From Candidatus Hydrogenedens sp. (lineage in GTDB: Bacteria > Hydrogenedentota > Hydrogenedentia > Hydrogenedentales > JAEUWI01), in contig WGMK01000017.1 of the NCBI GenBank assembly GCA_016125095.1, positions 62,001 through 126,000 of the forward strand: 64,000 bases of DNA, read 5' to 3'. The translations under genes and the position numbers were made by a program. Shown here one piece after another: positions 1-10,082 of the stretch. Each line of letters begins with the position of its first letter. Within the stretch, counting starts at the first letter, position 1. The notes beneath the pieces are model-generated. The model saw only the letters and a program-made list of their open reading frames with translations. It made no database searches and was not told the origin of the DNA.

Positions 1-2234
<2,234 letters not shown>

Positions 2235-2319
2235 CTGCATAAGAAAAAGCACGGCATGCGCCGTCTTTTCCCATGGTAACACGATTCAGCGGGCGAGTCC
2301 ATGAAGGGCGGTGGGGCCT

Positions 2320-2378
2320 ATGGGACCGATGGGACCAACAAGCGAGAGCGTGATGATGCCCCCTCCCATCCGTCCCAT
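2320..2378. repeat. GGGA-rich inverted repeat between divergent genes
   Basis: A 15-nt arm at 2320-2334 (ATGGGACCGATGGGA) is matched in inverted orientation at 2364-2378 with one mismatch. It lies in the 212-bp gap between the cytochrome gene and hicBA. The short internal ATGGGAC unit is itself repeated within each arm. The remainder of this gap shows nothing else apart from the hicBA start signals. It could be a dispersed repeat or a transcript hairpin; no T-tract follows it, so a simple terminator is unlikely. Confidence 0.6.
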
Positions 2379-2421
2379 TCGTCCATTCGCTGTTTGTCTA
2401 GCCTCGTTGGATGACTTTCGC

Positions 2422-2439
2422 TATACTGCAATCGGAGGT
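2422..2439 (+). promoter_or_regulatory. hicBA -10 element and Shine-Dalgarno
   Basis: TATACT at 2422-2427 matches the sigma-70 -10 consensus at five of six positions. GGAGGT at 2434-2439 sits 7 nt before the hicB ATG. No good -35 hexamer lies at 16-18 nt, so the promoter may depend on an activator or be weak. The very short distance between -10 and start codon means a short leader. Confidence 0.4.
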
Positions 2440-2446
2440 CTGATGC

Positions 2447-2692
2447 ATGAATGAGCGTAGCTACCGCATTCGCCTACAACCAGAACCCGAAGGCGGTTTC
2501 ACAGTAACCGTGCCTGCGCTACCGGGTTGCGTTTCGTGGGGCGAGACCTATGAACACGCTGTCGAAATGGCGCGCGACGCCATCGCGGGCTACTTGGATG
2601 TGCTGGAAGCGGAAGGTTTGCCTGTTCCTGTTGAGTCGATCACCGGTCCCGTGGAGGCGATCGTTACGATTGCCCCGTCTCAGGCGGCATGA
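2447..2692 (+). CDS. hicB: HicB-family antitoxin
   Basis: An 81-residue protein with the HicB partial RNase H-like fold: YRIRLQPEPEGGFTVTVPALPGC, then a conserved G-E-T-Y-E-H-A...A-I-A-G-Y-L segment. It lacks a C-terminal DNA-binding domain, so it is the short form of the antitoxin. HicB binds and neutralises the HicA mRNA interferase and often represses its own operon. The order here is antitoxin first, the reverse of the E. coli hicAB order but common elsewhere. The start is supported by GGAGGT 7 nt upstream. The stop codon overlaps the hicA start by 4 nt. Confidence 0.9.
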   Translation: MNERSYRIRLQPEPEGGFTVTVPALPGCVSWGETYEHAVEMARDAIAGYLDVLEAEGLPVPVESITGPVEAIVTIAPSQAA

Positions 2693-2913
2693 GCCATTGG
2701 CCTTCCGTAACAGCCCGCGAGACGGTCGCCGCATTGAAGCGCGCCGGGTTTGAAGCCAAACGGCAGCGAGGCAGCCATCTCATCCTTTTTCACGCCAAGA
2801 CCAAACGAATTGTGACGGTGCCCATGCACAAGGGCGATCTTCCAACGGGCACCATCAGGTCGATAGTTGCTCAATCGGGGCTTGACGAAGAAGAGTTTCT
2901 GAGACTGCTCTAG
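2689..2913 (+). CDS. hicA: HicA-family mRNA interferase toxin
   Basis: A 74-residue double-stranded-RNA-binding-like protein. The sequence KRAGFEAKRQRGSHLILFH contains the family's G-S-H segment with the catalytic histidine, followed by VPMHKGDLPTGTIRSIVAQ, a typical HicA C-terminal half. HicA toxins cleave mRNA when freed from HicB. Its ATG overlaps the hicB TGA (ATGA), implying translational coupling. It ends only 5 nt before the convergently transcribed 6-phosphogluconolactonase gene, so the toxin-antitoxin pair fits tightly between two core genes. All expected residues are present, so it is probably functional. Confidence 0.9.
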   Translation: MSHWPSVTARETVAALKRAGFEAKRQRGSHLILFHAKTKRIVTVPMHKGDLPTGTIRSIVAQSGLDEEEFLRLL

Positions 2914-2918
2914 CGGCC

Positions 2919-3596
2919 CTACGCGTACCACAGCTCCACCTGGCCGCAGCGATGCACGGCGCGGCCGGCGATGGTGGTCATCGGGTCATTCAGCAGTTGC
3001 TGAATCACGGGGCGCTTCTTTTCGCCTGCGGCGAGAAAGATGATGCGCTCGGCGCGTTCGAGCACCGAGGGCGTTACGCTCACACGGTGCGGCGGCGTAT
3101 CGCGTTCGACCGGAATGGCCCAATGCCCTTCTGCCGCATCGAGGTTGGCCTGAGAGAACAGGGAGCACGTGTGCGTGTCGTCGCCAATGCCCAGCACGGC
3201 CAGCGAGAGCTTGCCGCCCCCTTCGAGAAACTGCTCCAGCCTGGCCCCGAAATCTTTTGCGGACGCGGCAAGCGATAATTCCGGATTCACGATGATTTGC
3301 CGGTCCGTACCCACGCCCAGCGCCGCCAGCATGGGCAGCGTGTTGCCGTAGTTGCTCATCGGCGAATCGTAGGGCACGTGTCGATCGTCGGAAAAGGTGA
3401 TGTGCAGGGTATCCGCGGCAGCCGACGGATTCGCCGCAATGGCCTCGTATACGGGCAGCGGCGTACTGCCGCCGGACAACATCACCGCATGCGGCTCAGG
3501 GCGCTGCTTGGCGAACTCGGCGCGCAACAGCGCCTCGGTTTCCCGCAGCAGCGTTTCCAAGCCATTGAATTGGTGCTCTTCGATAATCAGTGCCAT
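2919..3596 (-). CDS. pgl: 6-phosphogluconolactonase
   Basis: A 225-residue DevB/Pgl-type enzyme that hydrolyses 6-phosphogluconolactone to 6-phosphogluconate in the oxidative pentose phosphate pathway. Visible family motifs are LSGGSTPLPVYEAI near residue 40, the FSDDRHVP segment, a L-G-I-G-D-D-T-H-T segment corresponding to the family's GMGxDGHxAS, and a C-terminal glucosamine-6-phosphate-isomerase-like fold. The ATG at 3596 was chosen because GGAGGA lies 6 nt upstream; longer in-frame starts would run into zwf. It is 16 nt downstream of zwf, so the two consecutive steps are co-transcribed. The departure in the GMGxDGHxAS motif is worth noting. Confidence 0.93.
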   Translation of the reverse strand: MALIIEEHQFNGLETLLRETEALLRAEFAKQRPEPHAVMLSGGSTPLPVYEAIAANPSAAADTLHITFSDDRHVPYDSPMSNYGNTLPMLAALGVGTDRQIIVNPELSLAASAKDFGARLEQFLEGGGKLSLAVLGIGDDTHTCSLFSQANLDAAEGHWAIPVERDTPPHRVSVTPSVLERAERIIFLAAGEKKRPVIQQLLNDPMTTIAGRAVHRCGQVELWYA

Positions 3597-3612
3597 GCGT
3601 TCCTCCGTCCGT

Positions 3613-5091
3613 CTACCAGGTGACTCCATACCGCGCCGCCAATTGGTGGGCGGCCTCGGGGCCCGTGCCGCCAAATGCATAGCCGCGCGGTTTCACATGC
3701 GTGTCGTCCAATTCGTGCAGCGTGGGCGTGAAGATGTCCCAGGCCGCCTCGAGCTCGTCGCCCCGGATGAACAGGCTGCCGTCGCCACGCACCACGTCGA
3801 GGATGAGCGACTCGTAGGCATCCGGAATCACCTCCTGGAACGCGGACGCATAGCTGAGGTCCAGCACGCTGTCGTTCAGGCTCATGCGCAGGCCGGGTTC
3901 CTTGTTCGCGATGCGGAGCGAAATGCCGGCGTCGGGCTGCACCCGGATGCGGAGTTGATTGGTCGACAGGTGCCCCATGTTCTTGGCGAAGATGTTGCCG
4001 GGCACGTTCTGAAATCGAATGACAATTTCCGTCATGCTGGTGTTCATGGCTTTGCCGGCGCGGATAAGGAAGGGCACGCCGTCCCAGCGGCGGTTCTGCA
4101 CGTGGAGCACCGCGGCGGAAAACGTAGGCGTAATCGAGTGGCGCGGCACGCCGGGCTCTTCCAGGTAGCCCACCTGCCCCGGTCCCGCGGTGTATTGCCC
4201 CACCACGAGGTTCTTCATTTCCAGCGTCGGCACGCAGCGCAGCGCCTTCACCTTCTCGTCGCGGATGTAACCGGCCTCGTAGGCCACTGGCTGTTCCATC
4301 GCCACCAGCGCCAGAATCTGCAGCAAGTGGTTCTGCATCACGTCTCGGATGATGCCGTACTTATCGAAATATCCCGCGCGCCCCTCCAGCCCAATCTGCT
4401 CCGTCCAGGAAATCGACACGCTGTGGATGTAGCGTCGGTTCCAGACCGGGTCGAAAATCAGGTTGGCAAAGCGCAGCACCATCAAGTTCTGAATAACTTC
4501 CTTGCCGAGATAGTGGTCGATGCGGAAGGTCTGCACTTCGTCGAATACCTTGCCCATCTCATTGGTCAGTTCGTCCGAACTGGCGCGGTCGCTGCCAAAG
4601 GGCTTTTCCACCACCACCCGCGACCATCCGGAAGGCTGCTCGCGGTGCACCAGGTCCGCCTTGGCCAGGGCGCGCGCCACGTCGAGGAACAGGAACGGCG
4701 GAATCGACAGATAAAAGATACGATTCTCTTTTCCTGCGGGGTCCATATGGCTAAGTTCTTGATGCAGCTTGCGATACGACTCGGCGTCGTCGTATTCGCC
4801 CTGCACGTAGGTGCAACGCCGCAGGAACTCGGCCTTCTGCTTTTCGCATTCGTCGGCCGAGGAATACCGGCAGGTGAGGCCCTTGGCGATCATGTCGCGG
4901 AAGTGCTCGTTGGAGATGTCCGAACGGGCGAATCCGACGATATGGAACTGTTCCGGCAGGCGGTGCTGGCAATAGAGGGCGAAAAGCGCCGGTAGAATCT
5001 TCCGCATGGAAAGATCGCCCGACGCGCCGATGACAACGATACTCAGCGGCTGCTTGCGCTCCAGCGGAGACAGGGATTCGGTCGGGGGCAT
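3613..5091 (-). CDS. zwf: Glucose-6-phosphate dehydrogenase
   Basis: A 492-residue full-length enzyme, the NADP-dependent first step of the pentose phosphate pathway. The N-terminal nucleotide-binding motif is VVIGASGDLSMRKILPALF. The active-site signature RIDHYLGKEVIQNLM is intact, including the catalytic-dyad histidine and the substrate lysine. VVEKPFGSD precedes it, as is usual in this family. AAGGAG lies 7 nt before the ATG at 5091. The pgl gene follows directly downstream, forming a two-gene operon that converts glucose-6-phosphate to 6-phosphogluconate. No third-step gene (gnd) is present in the window. The gene is divergent from the metalloprotease at 5248. Confidence 0.97.
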   Translation of the reverse strand: MPPTESLSPLERKQPLSIVVIGASGDLSMRKILPALFALYCQHRLPEQFHIVGFARSDISNEHFRDMIAKGLTCRYSSADECEKQKAEFLRRCTYVQGEYDDAESYRKLHQELSHMDPAGKENRIFYLSIPPFLFLDVARALAKADLVHREQPSGWSRVVVEKPFGSDRASSDELTNEMGKVFDEVQTFRIDHYLGKEVIQNLMVLRFANLIFDPVWNRRYIHSVSISWTEQIGLEGRAGYFDKYGIIRDVMQNHLLQILALVAMEQPVAYEAGYIRDEKVKALRCVPTLEMKNLVVGQYTAGPGQVGYLEEPGVPRHSITPTFSAAVLHVQNRRWDGVPFLIRAGKAMNTSMTEIVIRFQNVPGNIFAKNMGHLSTNQLRIRVQPDAGISLRIANKEPGLRMSLNDSVLDLSYASAFQEVIPDAYESLILDVVRGDGSLFIRGDELEAAWDIFTPTLHELDDTHVKPRGYAFGGTGPEAAHQLAARYGVTW

Positions 5092-5182
5092 GCGCGTACT
5101 CCTTTGTGGACGCGTCCGAGAACACAGCGGAGGTCAGCATAGCACGCATCCGACGTGCCATTTCCATACTTTATTGAAGGCA

Positions 5183-5211
5183 TTGACTCCCCCGTCCGCT
5201 TCGTCTACCTT
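5183..5211 (+). promoter_or_regulatory. Predicted sigma-70 promoter for the metalloprotease gene
   Basis: TTGACT at 5183-5188 (five of six consensus) and TACCTT at 5206-5211 are separated by 17 nt. The predicted start of transcription lies about 30 nt before the ATG at 5248. The T-A-x-x-x-T -10 form resembles the other predicted promoters in this G+C-rich window. Confidence 0.5.
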
Positions 5212-5247
5212 AGAGCCTCAGCGTTTGAGCGTAACCTGGAGGAAGCC

Positions 5248-6933
5248 ATGATGCGAGGTGCGATACGCAGTACGCGGGGGTTTGGTATGGCAGGGCTGCT
5301 CGTCCTTGCCGCATTGGTCTGTCTACCGCTGTTGGCGCAGGCCCAGTCGGGCTGGCGTCCCCTGGACGAAGACGAGTTCTTTCTGGTGCTCTCCGACGGC
5401 ACCATCGTCCACCCGGACGACAAATCGATCAAGCAGAATCTACCGAACCGGCCGCCCGATACCGTGCTTACGGAGAGCGGCCTGACCTACCGCATTTTCT
5501 ACAGCGACGCCAACGGGACGGGGTTTTTCGCGCCGAACAACGTGGGCGAACTGCGTCAGATCCGGTATGAAGAAGCGCTCGCCTATGTGGCACGGGTCCT
5601 GAACGTTTCCGGTACGCTCGACGTGCTGGTCGATGCCTCGCTCAATCAGAACAACGGCATTCTCGCATTCGGCGGCACGTTGTTCTCCAGCACCCCGGGC
5701 TACCAGAACGGCACGGCCTTCACGCGCATCCAGAACGGCACCAAGCCTGCGGCCGGCCGCCCCGAGATTTTCCTGCAGGTGAATTTCGGTTCCACCTACA
5801 ACATCACTAGCGGCGCCCCGTCCAATTCCGAGCTCGACTTCCAGTCCGTGCTCATGCACGAAGTGCTGCACGCGATGGGCTTCCTGTCGCTCGCGAACTC
5901 CAGCGGTGCCAGTGATGCCGGCGCCGGCGCCTACAGCGTGTACGACAGCCTCATGTTCCGGCAGACGGGCAATGTGCAGATGTTTCCGCTGTCGATGGGC
6001 ACGCCCACCTTCGGCGGCGTCGCGGGCGATCTCGTCAGCAACGACCTGATCTACTCCGGCGCGCAGGCCACGGCCGAATTCGGGGGCAATCCCCCCCTCT
6101 TCTCCCCCGCGAACTTCCTCAGCGGCAGCAGCCTCAGCCATTGGCGCACGGGCTCGATTCCGAATGGCGGCGCCGTGATGGAGCATGCCTTCGCCGCGGG
6201 CGAAATCATCCGCCAGTTCCCCCGTTTCGAGGCGGCCGCGCTCCGCGACCTGGGCTGGAACAATGTGAATCTCAACAACTTGCAGCGCGGACCGACCGCC
6301 GATTTCATCATTGGCGATTCCACGGTGAATGTGAACGAGGCGGTGCAGTTTACCGACACCTCGCGCAGCGGCTCGCAGCCCGTGACCACCTGGCTGTGGA
6401 ACTTCGGCGATGGCCAGACCAGCGGCGCCATCAGCCCCTCGCATGCCTACGCGACGGCGGGCACGTTTAATGTCCGGCTCACGGTGACCACGGCAAACGG
6501 TTCGGATCAGGAGTTGAAGAACAACGCCGTCACGGTCACGGGTACGGTGAACACCAATTTCACGGCGACCCCGCAAACCGGTAACGCCCCGCTGCAGGTG
6601 CAGTTTACGGATACCACCTCGACCGGCGGGCTCGCCGTGACGAGCCGCACGTGGAACTTCGGCGACGGTACGACCAGCACCGAGGCCAATCCGCTGCATA
6701 CTTACAACGACGCGGGCAGCTTTACGGTATCGCTCTCGGTCACCGCAGGCGGTGCGACCGACACGGAAACCAAGACCTCGTTCATCACGGTTACTGCGGT
6801 GGAGCCCACGGGCTGCGGCTGCAACGGTGCGAAGGCGGGCGAGGGTGGTGAAGGCGAGGGCGAAGGCGACTCGCTGGTCGCGGCGGCTGCCCTCGGCCTG
6901 ATTATCGTGGCTTCGCGCCGCCGCAAGCGCTAA
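5248..6933 (+). CDS. Secreted zincin metalloprotease with PKD repeats and Cys-type C-terminal sorting signal
   Basis: A 561-residue exported protein. Residues 1-33 form a signal peptide ending AQAQ. HEVLHAMGF at about 204-212 is a HExxHxxGF zinc-protease motif. Two PKD domains follow (about 347-430 and 434-514), each with the W-N-F-G-D-G signature. The tail has GCGCNG, then a Gly/Glu-rich linker, a hydrophobic segment and SRRRKR, a tripartite sorting signal. It resembles the cysteine-containing MYXO-CTERM class more than the PEP class. The start is set by GGAGG at 5238-5242; ATG codons at 5248 and 5251 are both possible. Substrate unknown; a cell-surface peptidase is inferred. Confidence 0.85.
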   Translation: MMRGAIRSTRGFGMAGLLVLAALVCLPLLAQAQSGWRPLDEDEFFLVLSDGTIVHPDDKSIKQNLPNRPPDTVLTESGLTYRIFYSDANGTGFFAPNNVGELRQIRYEEALAYVARVLNVSGTLDVLVDASLNQNNGILAFGGTLFSSTPGYQNGTAFTRIQNGTKPAAGRPEIFLQVNFGSTYNITSGAPSNSELDFQSVLMHEVLHAMGFLSLANSSGASDAGAGAYSVYDSLMFRQTGNVQMFPLSMGTPTFGGVAGDLVSNDLIYSGAQATAEFGGNPPLFSPANFLSGSSLSHWRTGSIPNGGAVMEHAFAAGEIIRQFPRFEAAALRDLGWNNVNLNNLQRGPTADFIIGDSTVNVNEAVQFTDTSRSGSQPVTTWLWNFGDGQTSGAISPSHAYATAGTFNVRLTVTTANGSDQELKNNAVTVTGTVNTNFTATPQTGNAPLQVQFTDTTSTGGLAVTSRTWNFGDGTTSTEANPLHTYNDAGSFTVSLSVTAGGATDTETKTSFITVTAVEPTGCGCNGAKAGEGGEGEGEGDSLVAAAALGLIIVASRRRKR

Positions 6934-6951
6934 TTTCTTTCGAAACGACGA

Positions 6952-6986
6952 CGCCCCCGCCTGTTTGTGCAGGCGGGGGCGTTTTT
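6952..6986 (+). terminator. Rho-independent terminator after the metalloprotease
   Basis: A perfect 12-bp G+C-rich stem (6952-6963 with 6970-6981), a 6-nt loop and five T residues. It ends 18 nt before the convergent DUF1460 gene stop. An A-rich stretch on the left is too short to make it a strong terminator for the minus strand. Confidence 0.9.
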
Positions 6987-7004
6987 ATTCTCTGCTTGGC
7001 TGGG

Positions 7005-7790
7005 TTACTTGAACGCGGGCGGATGAATCTCGTGCACGAGGATACCCAGATAACGGCCCTGCTGTTCCTTGCAATACTCCTCGAGCGGTGTCGCAATCAC
7101 CTTGCCTGCTTTGGAACTGGCTTGATAGAGCAGCCCAGTGCCGCTGCCGTCCTTGATGTAGAGTCCGCAGTGCAGCGCGAACAGCCAGTCGATCTTGCCG
7201 ACGAAGGTGACGACCGCGCGGGCGGGCAACTGGTCGAGGCGCTTGCAGGCGGCCTCAATGGGAATGTAGGAAACGGTGACTTCCCGGTCCGGCGTATCAT
7301 CGCCAAACTCCGGTGCGCCGACCTTGTCGAAGAAGCCGTCCCGACTGATGGTCCGCGTCAATTTTGCCACCGGTACCCCGCAGCTGGCGGTCGCGTCGGT
7401 GCACCAGGTGTTGTTGCCCAACCAGTCGCTCACAAAGAAATGATGGCGCTGTTCGTAGCCGATCTTTCCGTCGCGATAGCGAATCTGTTGCAACAAATCC
7501 ACCACTTCCGGGTAGGTGTTGGCTGCGGAGAGCGCGATTGTCTGTTCGACAAAGGTGACGCAATCGACCCGCGTGAGGTCAATCAAGGGGTCTTTGTCGC
7601 GCGTTCCTTCGGGTCCTTCGCCGAGGGGACCGTCGAAATAGGGCGTGTTTAGCTCAGCTTGCGCAGTATTTGCGATGCGCTCCGCGAAGGAAAGTTCTGA
7701 TTGCGCCGCCAGCCAATCGCCCAAGGCCTGCGGCGCGGCCTCGGAAATCCCGAAAGAAATCAGAAAAAGTAATATTCCGTTAATCAACAT
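7005..7790 (-). CDS. DUF1460 family protein (amidase-like, NlpC/P60-related)
   Basis: A 261-residue protein with an N-terminal signal peptide (MLINGILLFLISFGISEAAP). RVDCVTFVEQTIAL near residue 90 holds the nucleophilic cysteine motif of the DUF1460 / N-acetylmuramoyl-L-alanine amidase-like family, and the later L-H-C-G-L-Y-I segment supplies the histidine. These proteins have an NlpC/P60-like papain fold and are thought to act on peptidoglycan. The ATG at 7790 was chosen because the signal peptide begins there; an upstream in-frame ATG would add a charged stretch. A cell-wall hydrolase in the periplasm is the likely role. Base composition is slightly less G+C-rich than neighbours. Confidence 0.85.
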   Translation of the reverse strand: MLINGILLFLISFGISEAAPQALGDWLAAQSELSFAERIANTAQAELNTPYFDGPLGEGPEGTRDKDPLIDLTRVDCVTFVEQTIALSAANTYPEVVDLLQQIRYRDGKIGYEQRHHFFVSDWLGNNTWCTDATASCGVPVAKLTRTISRDGFFDKVGAPEFGDDTPDREVTVSYIPIEAACKRLDQLPARAVVTFVGKIDWLFALHCGLYIKDGSGTGLLYQASSKAGKVIATPLEEYCKEQQGRYLGILVHEIHPPAFK

Positions 7791-7806
7791 GGTGTATACA
7801 GACCTT

Positions 7807-7835
7807 TTTATGGGTTGAAACTCTGCATAAACCAA
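7807..7835 (-). promoter_or_regulatory. Possible promoter for the DUF1460 gene
   Basis: Read on the minus strand, TTGGTT (7830-7835) and CATAAA (7807-7812) are 17 nt apart, upstream of the ATG at 7790. Matches to consensus are modest, so this is a weak prediction. Confidence 0.3.
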
Positions 7836-7937
7836 CGGCAGTCTATACGGAGTCAAAGAGTCGATACGTTGCAAGACCTCCCGGCGAGGAACGATTCCCG
7901 CGTCCGGGTACCTGCGGTAAGTGTACAGGAGAACAGC

Positions 7938-9986
7938 ATGCAGTTTGTCTTTCGCCCCCTCGTGTTATCGATAGTAGTCCTGACAGCGATGGCGGCGGTA
8001 GCGCAGGATTCCCCGGCGGCGCAGAAGGTCGAGAATTTCCGCCTGCTCGACCATCGCGGCGATTCGCACGAACTCTACCGCAACAGCGACGCCGACGCGG
8101 TGGTGCTCTATGTGCAGGGCAACGGATGCCCGATAGTCCGCCAGAGCTTTCCGCGGCTCGAGGAAATCAAGGACACGTACCAGAAGAAGAACGTCCGGTT
8201 CTTCATGCTCAACGCCAACGTCTACGACACGCGCGACGAGATCAAGACGGAGATCTCCGACTACAAGGTCGGTATGCCGGTGCTGATGGACACGACCCAA
8301 CTGGTGGCGCGCAGCCTGGGCTGCGACCGCACGGCCGAAGCGATCGTGATCAATCCCAAGGACTGGACCATTTTCTACCGCGGTCCGGTGGATGACCGAT
8401 TCGACTACGGCGCGCGCAAACCGGAAGCGACCGAGGATTATTTAGTGGAGGCGCTGGACGCGCTGCTGGCCGGGAAGACCATTGAGACGTCCTCTCGCGT
8501 GCCCAAGGGCTGCAAGATCAATCTGTTCCCCTTTCCTGAAGTGAACTACACCGAGCACATCGCGCCGATTCTGGAAAAGAACTGCGCCACCTGCCACCGC
8601 AAGGGCGATGTCGGCCCCTTCGCCATGAACGGCTACAACAAGGTGAAGGGCTGGAGCAGCATGATCCGCGAGGTGATCATGACGGATCGCATGCCTCCCT
8701 GGAGCTCCGACAACGAGGTGCAGAAATTCGCCAATGACCGTTCGCTCACCGACGAACAGAAGATCGCGCTGGCGGCCTGGGCGCAGGAAGGCACGCCGCG
8801 CGGCGAGGGCGACGACCCGCTGGAGAACCTCCCCGAGCGCGAGAGCGCGTGGTCCATGGGCGAGCCCGATGCCGTGATCAGTATTCCCGAGCCCTACGAC
8901 CTGCCGGCCGAGGGCGTGCTCGAATACCACGTGGTGACTGTGCCCACGAACTTCACCGAGGACAAGTGGGTACATGCCATCGAGGTGGTGCCGACGGAGC
9001 GCGAGGCGGTACACCATGCACTTATCTTCATCCAATATCCCGAGGCGCTGAAGAAGTACGAGCCCGACGCAGATGGCGGCGCGGACGGCTATTTCGGCGG
9101 CTTCGTGCCGGGGGCCGGTCCCGAAGTGCTGCCCGAGGGCACGGGCAAGTTCATCCCGGCCGGCTCGTCGTTCCAGTTCCAGATTCACTATGTGACCACC
9201 GGCAAGCCGTTGACGGACCACACGCAGATGGGGCTGTATTTCCTCGACGAGCCTCCCGCGGAGCGCATGGAAACCGTGGCGGCCAGCAACGGCAAGTTCG
9301 AGATTCCCCCGCACAAGCGCAACTATCGCGTGAAGGCGGACACCTACATCGGCTCGGACTTCAAACTGTGGGGATTCGCGCCGCACATGCACTACCGCGG
9401 TGCCAGCATGAAGTACACCGCCAATCTTCCGGACAAGTCGCGGGTCGAGCTGTGCTCGGTGCCGAACTATCAGTTCGATTGGCAGACGGGCTACCTGTTG
9501 CCCGAACCGATGACCTTTCCGCGCGGCACCCGCATCGTCGTGGATGGCACCTTCGACAATAGCGCGGCCAACCCGTACAACCCCGACCCGGACCAGACGG
9601 TGCGGTTCGGCGACCAGACCTTCGACGAGATGTTCATCGGCTACATGTGGGTTTCGGCGCCTCCCGAGGTCTACACCGAGATGGCCGACAACCGCACCGG
9701 ACATGTCGAGGGACAGAAGCAACGCTTCCGCGAGGAAAACGCCGAGCTCTTTGAAATGGAGCCCATGACCGAGCAGGACCTGATCGGCACGACCTGGAGC
9801 GGCGGAGACTTTAAGCTGGGCTTCCGCGCCGAAGGGAAGTTCGTCGTGAATGACCTTATCCCCGGCAAGTGGCGGATGGAAAACAACAAGGTGTACATTG
9901 AGGTTGTCGGCGACAAGTTCGAACTGGACGTCGTCGGAAACGCCCTCGTCAGCGACATGCGGTATAAGCTCGACCGGCTCGAATAA
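7938..9986 (+). CDS. Redoxin - cytochrome c - copper type II monooxygenase fusion
   Basis: A 682-residue exported protein. Order: signal peptide (1-23); a redoxin/AhpC-TSA thioredoxin-like domain (about 30-195) with a single G-N-G-C-P cysteine; a heme motif CATCH at about 216-220; then a peptidylglycine-monooxygenase/dopamine-hydroxylase-like copper domain. That domain shows AVHHALIF (about 360), IHYVTTGK (about 417) and HMHYRG (about 483), candidate copper ligands. The last 65 residues form an extra beta-rich domain. AGGAGA lies 6 nt before the ATG. Similar fusions occur in Planctomycetota and Acidobacteriota; substrate unknown. Ascorbate-type monooxygenation fed by the heme is inferred. Confidence 0.85.
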   Translation: MQFVFRPLVLSIVVLTAMAAVAQDSPAAQKVENFRLLDHRGDSHELYRNSDADAVVLYVQGNGCPIVRQSFPRLEEIKDTYQKKNVRFFMLNANVYDTRDEIKTEISDYKVGMPVLMDTTQLVARSLGCDRTAEAIVINPKDWTIFYRGPVDDRFDYGARKPEATEDYLVEALDALLAGKTIETSSRVPKGCKINLFPFPEVNYTEHIAPILEKNCATCHRKGDVGPFAMNGYNKVKGWSSMIREVIMTDRMPPWSSDNEVQKFANDRSLTDEQKIALAAWAQEGTPRGEGDDPLENLPERESAWSMGEPDAVISIPEPYDLPAEGVLEYHVVTVPTNFTEDKWVHAIEVVPTEREAVHHALIFIQYPEALKKYEPDADGGADGYFGGFVPGAGPEVLPEGTGKFIPAGSSFQFQIHYVTTGKPLTDHTQMGLYFLDEPPAERMETVAASNGKFEIPPHKRNYRVKADTYIGSDFKLWGFAPHMHYRGASMKYTANLPDKSRVELCSVPNYQFDWQTGYLLPEPMTFPRGTRIVVDGTFDNSAANPYNPDPDQTVRFGDQTFDEMFIGYMWVSAPPEVYTEMADNRTGHVEGQKQRFREENAELFEMEPMTEQDLIGTTWSGGDFKLGFRAEGKFVVNDLIPGKWRMENNKVYIEVVGDKFELDVVGNALVSDMRYKLDRLE

Positions 9987-10005
9987 ACCGCCGTGTAATA
10001 CGGGG

Positions 10006-10034
10006 TTGACATCGCTTCCGTTTTCTGGCAAGAT
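10006..10034 (+). promoter_or_regulatory. Predicted recA promoter
   Basis: A perfect TTGACA at 10006-10011 is followed after 17 nt by CAAGAT (three of six to consensus). I looked for E. coli-type CTG-N10-CAG and Bacillus-type GAAC-N4-GTTC LexA boxes here and saw none, so SOS control is not shown by the sequence. Confidence 0.45.
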
Positions 10035-10082
10035 TGCGAACAGGTGAATTTAATTTCAGTATAACTTGCGGAGGCGGACCCC

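Noticed and set aside
9990..10082. LexA (SOS) box upstream of recA
   Set aside because: No CTG-N10-CAG or GAAC-N4-GTTC pattern is present; a lineage-specific motif cannot be excluded.
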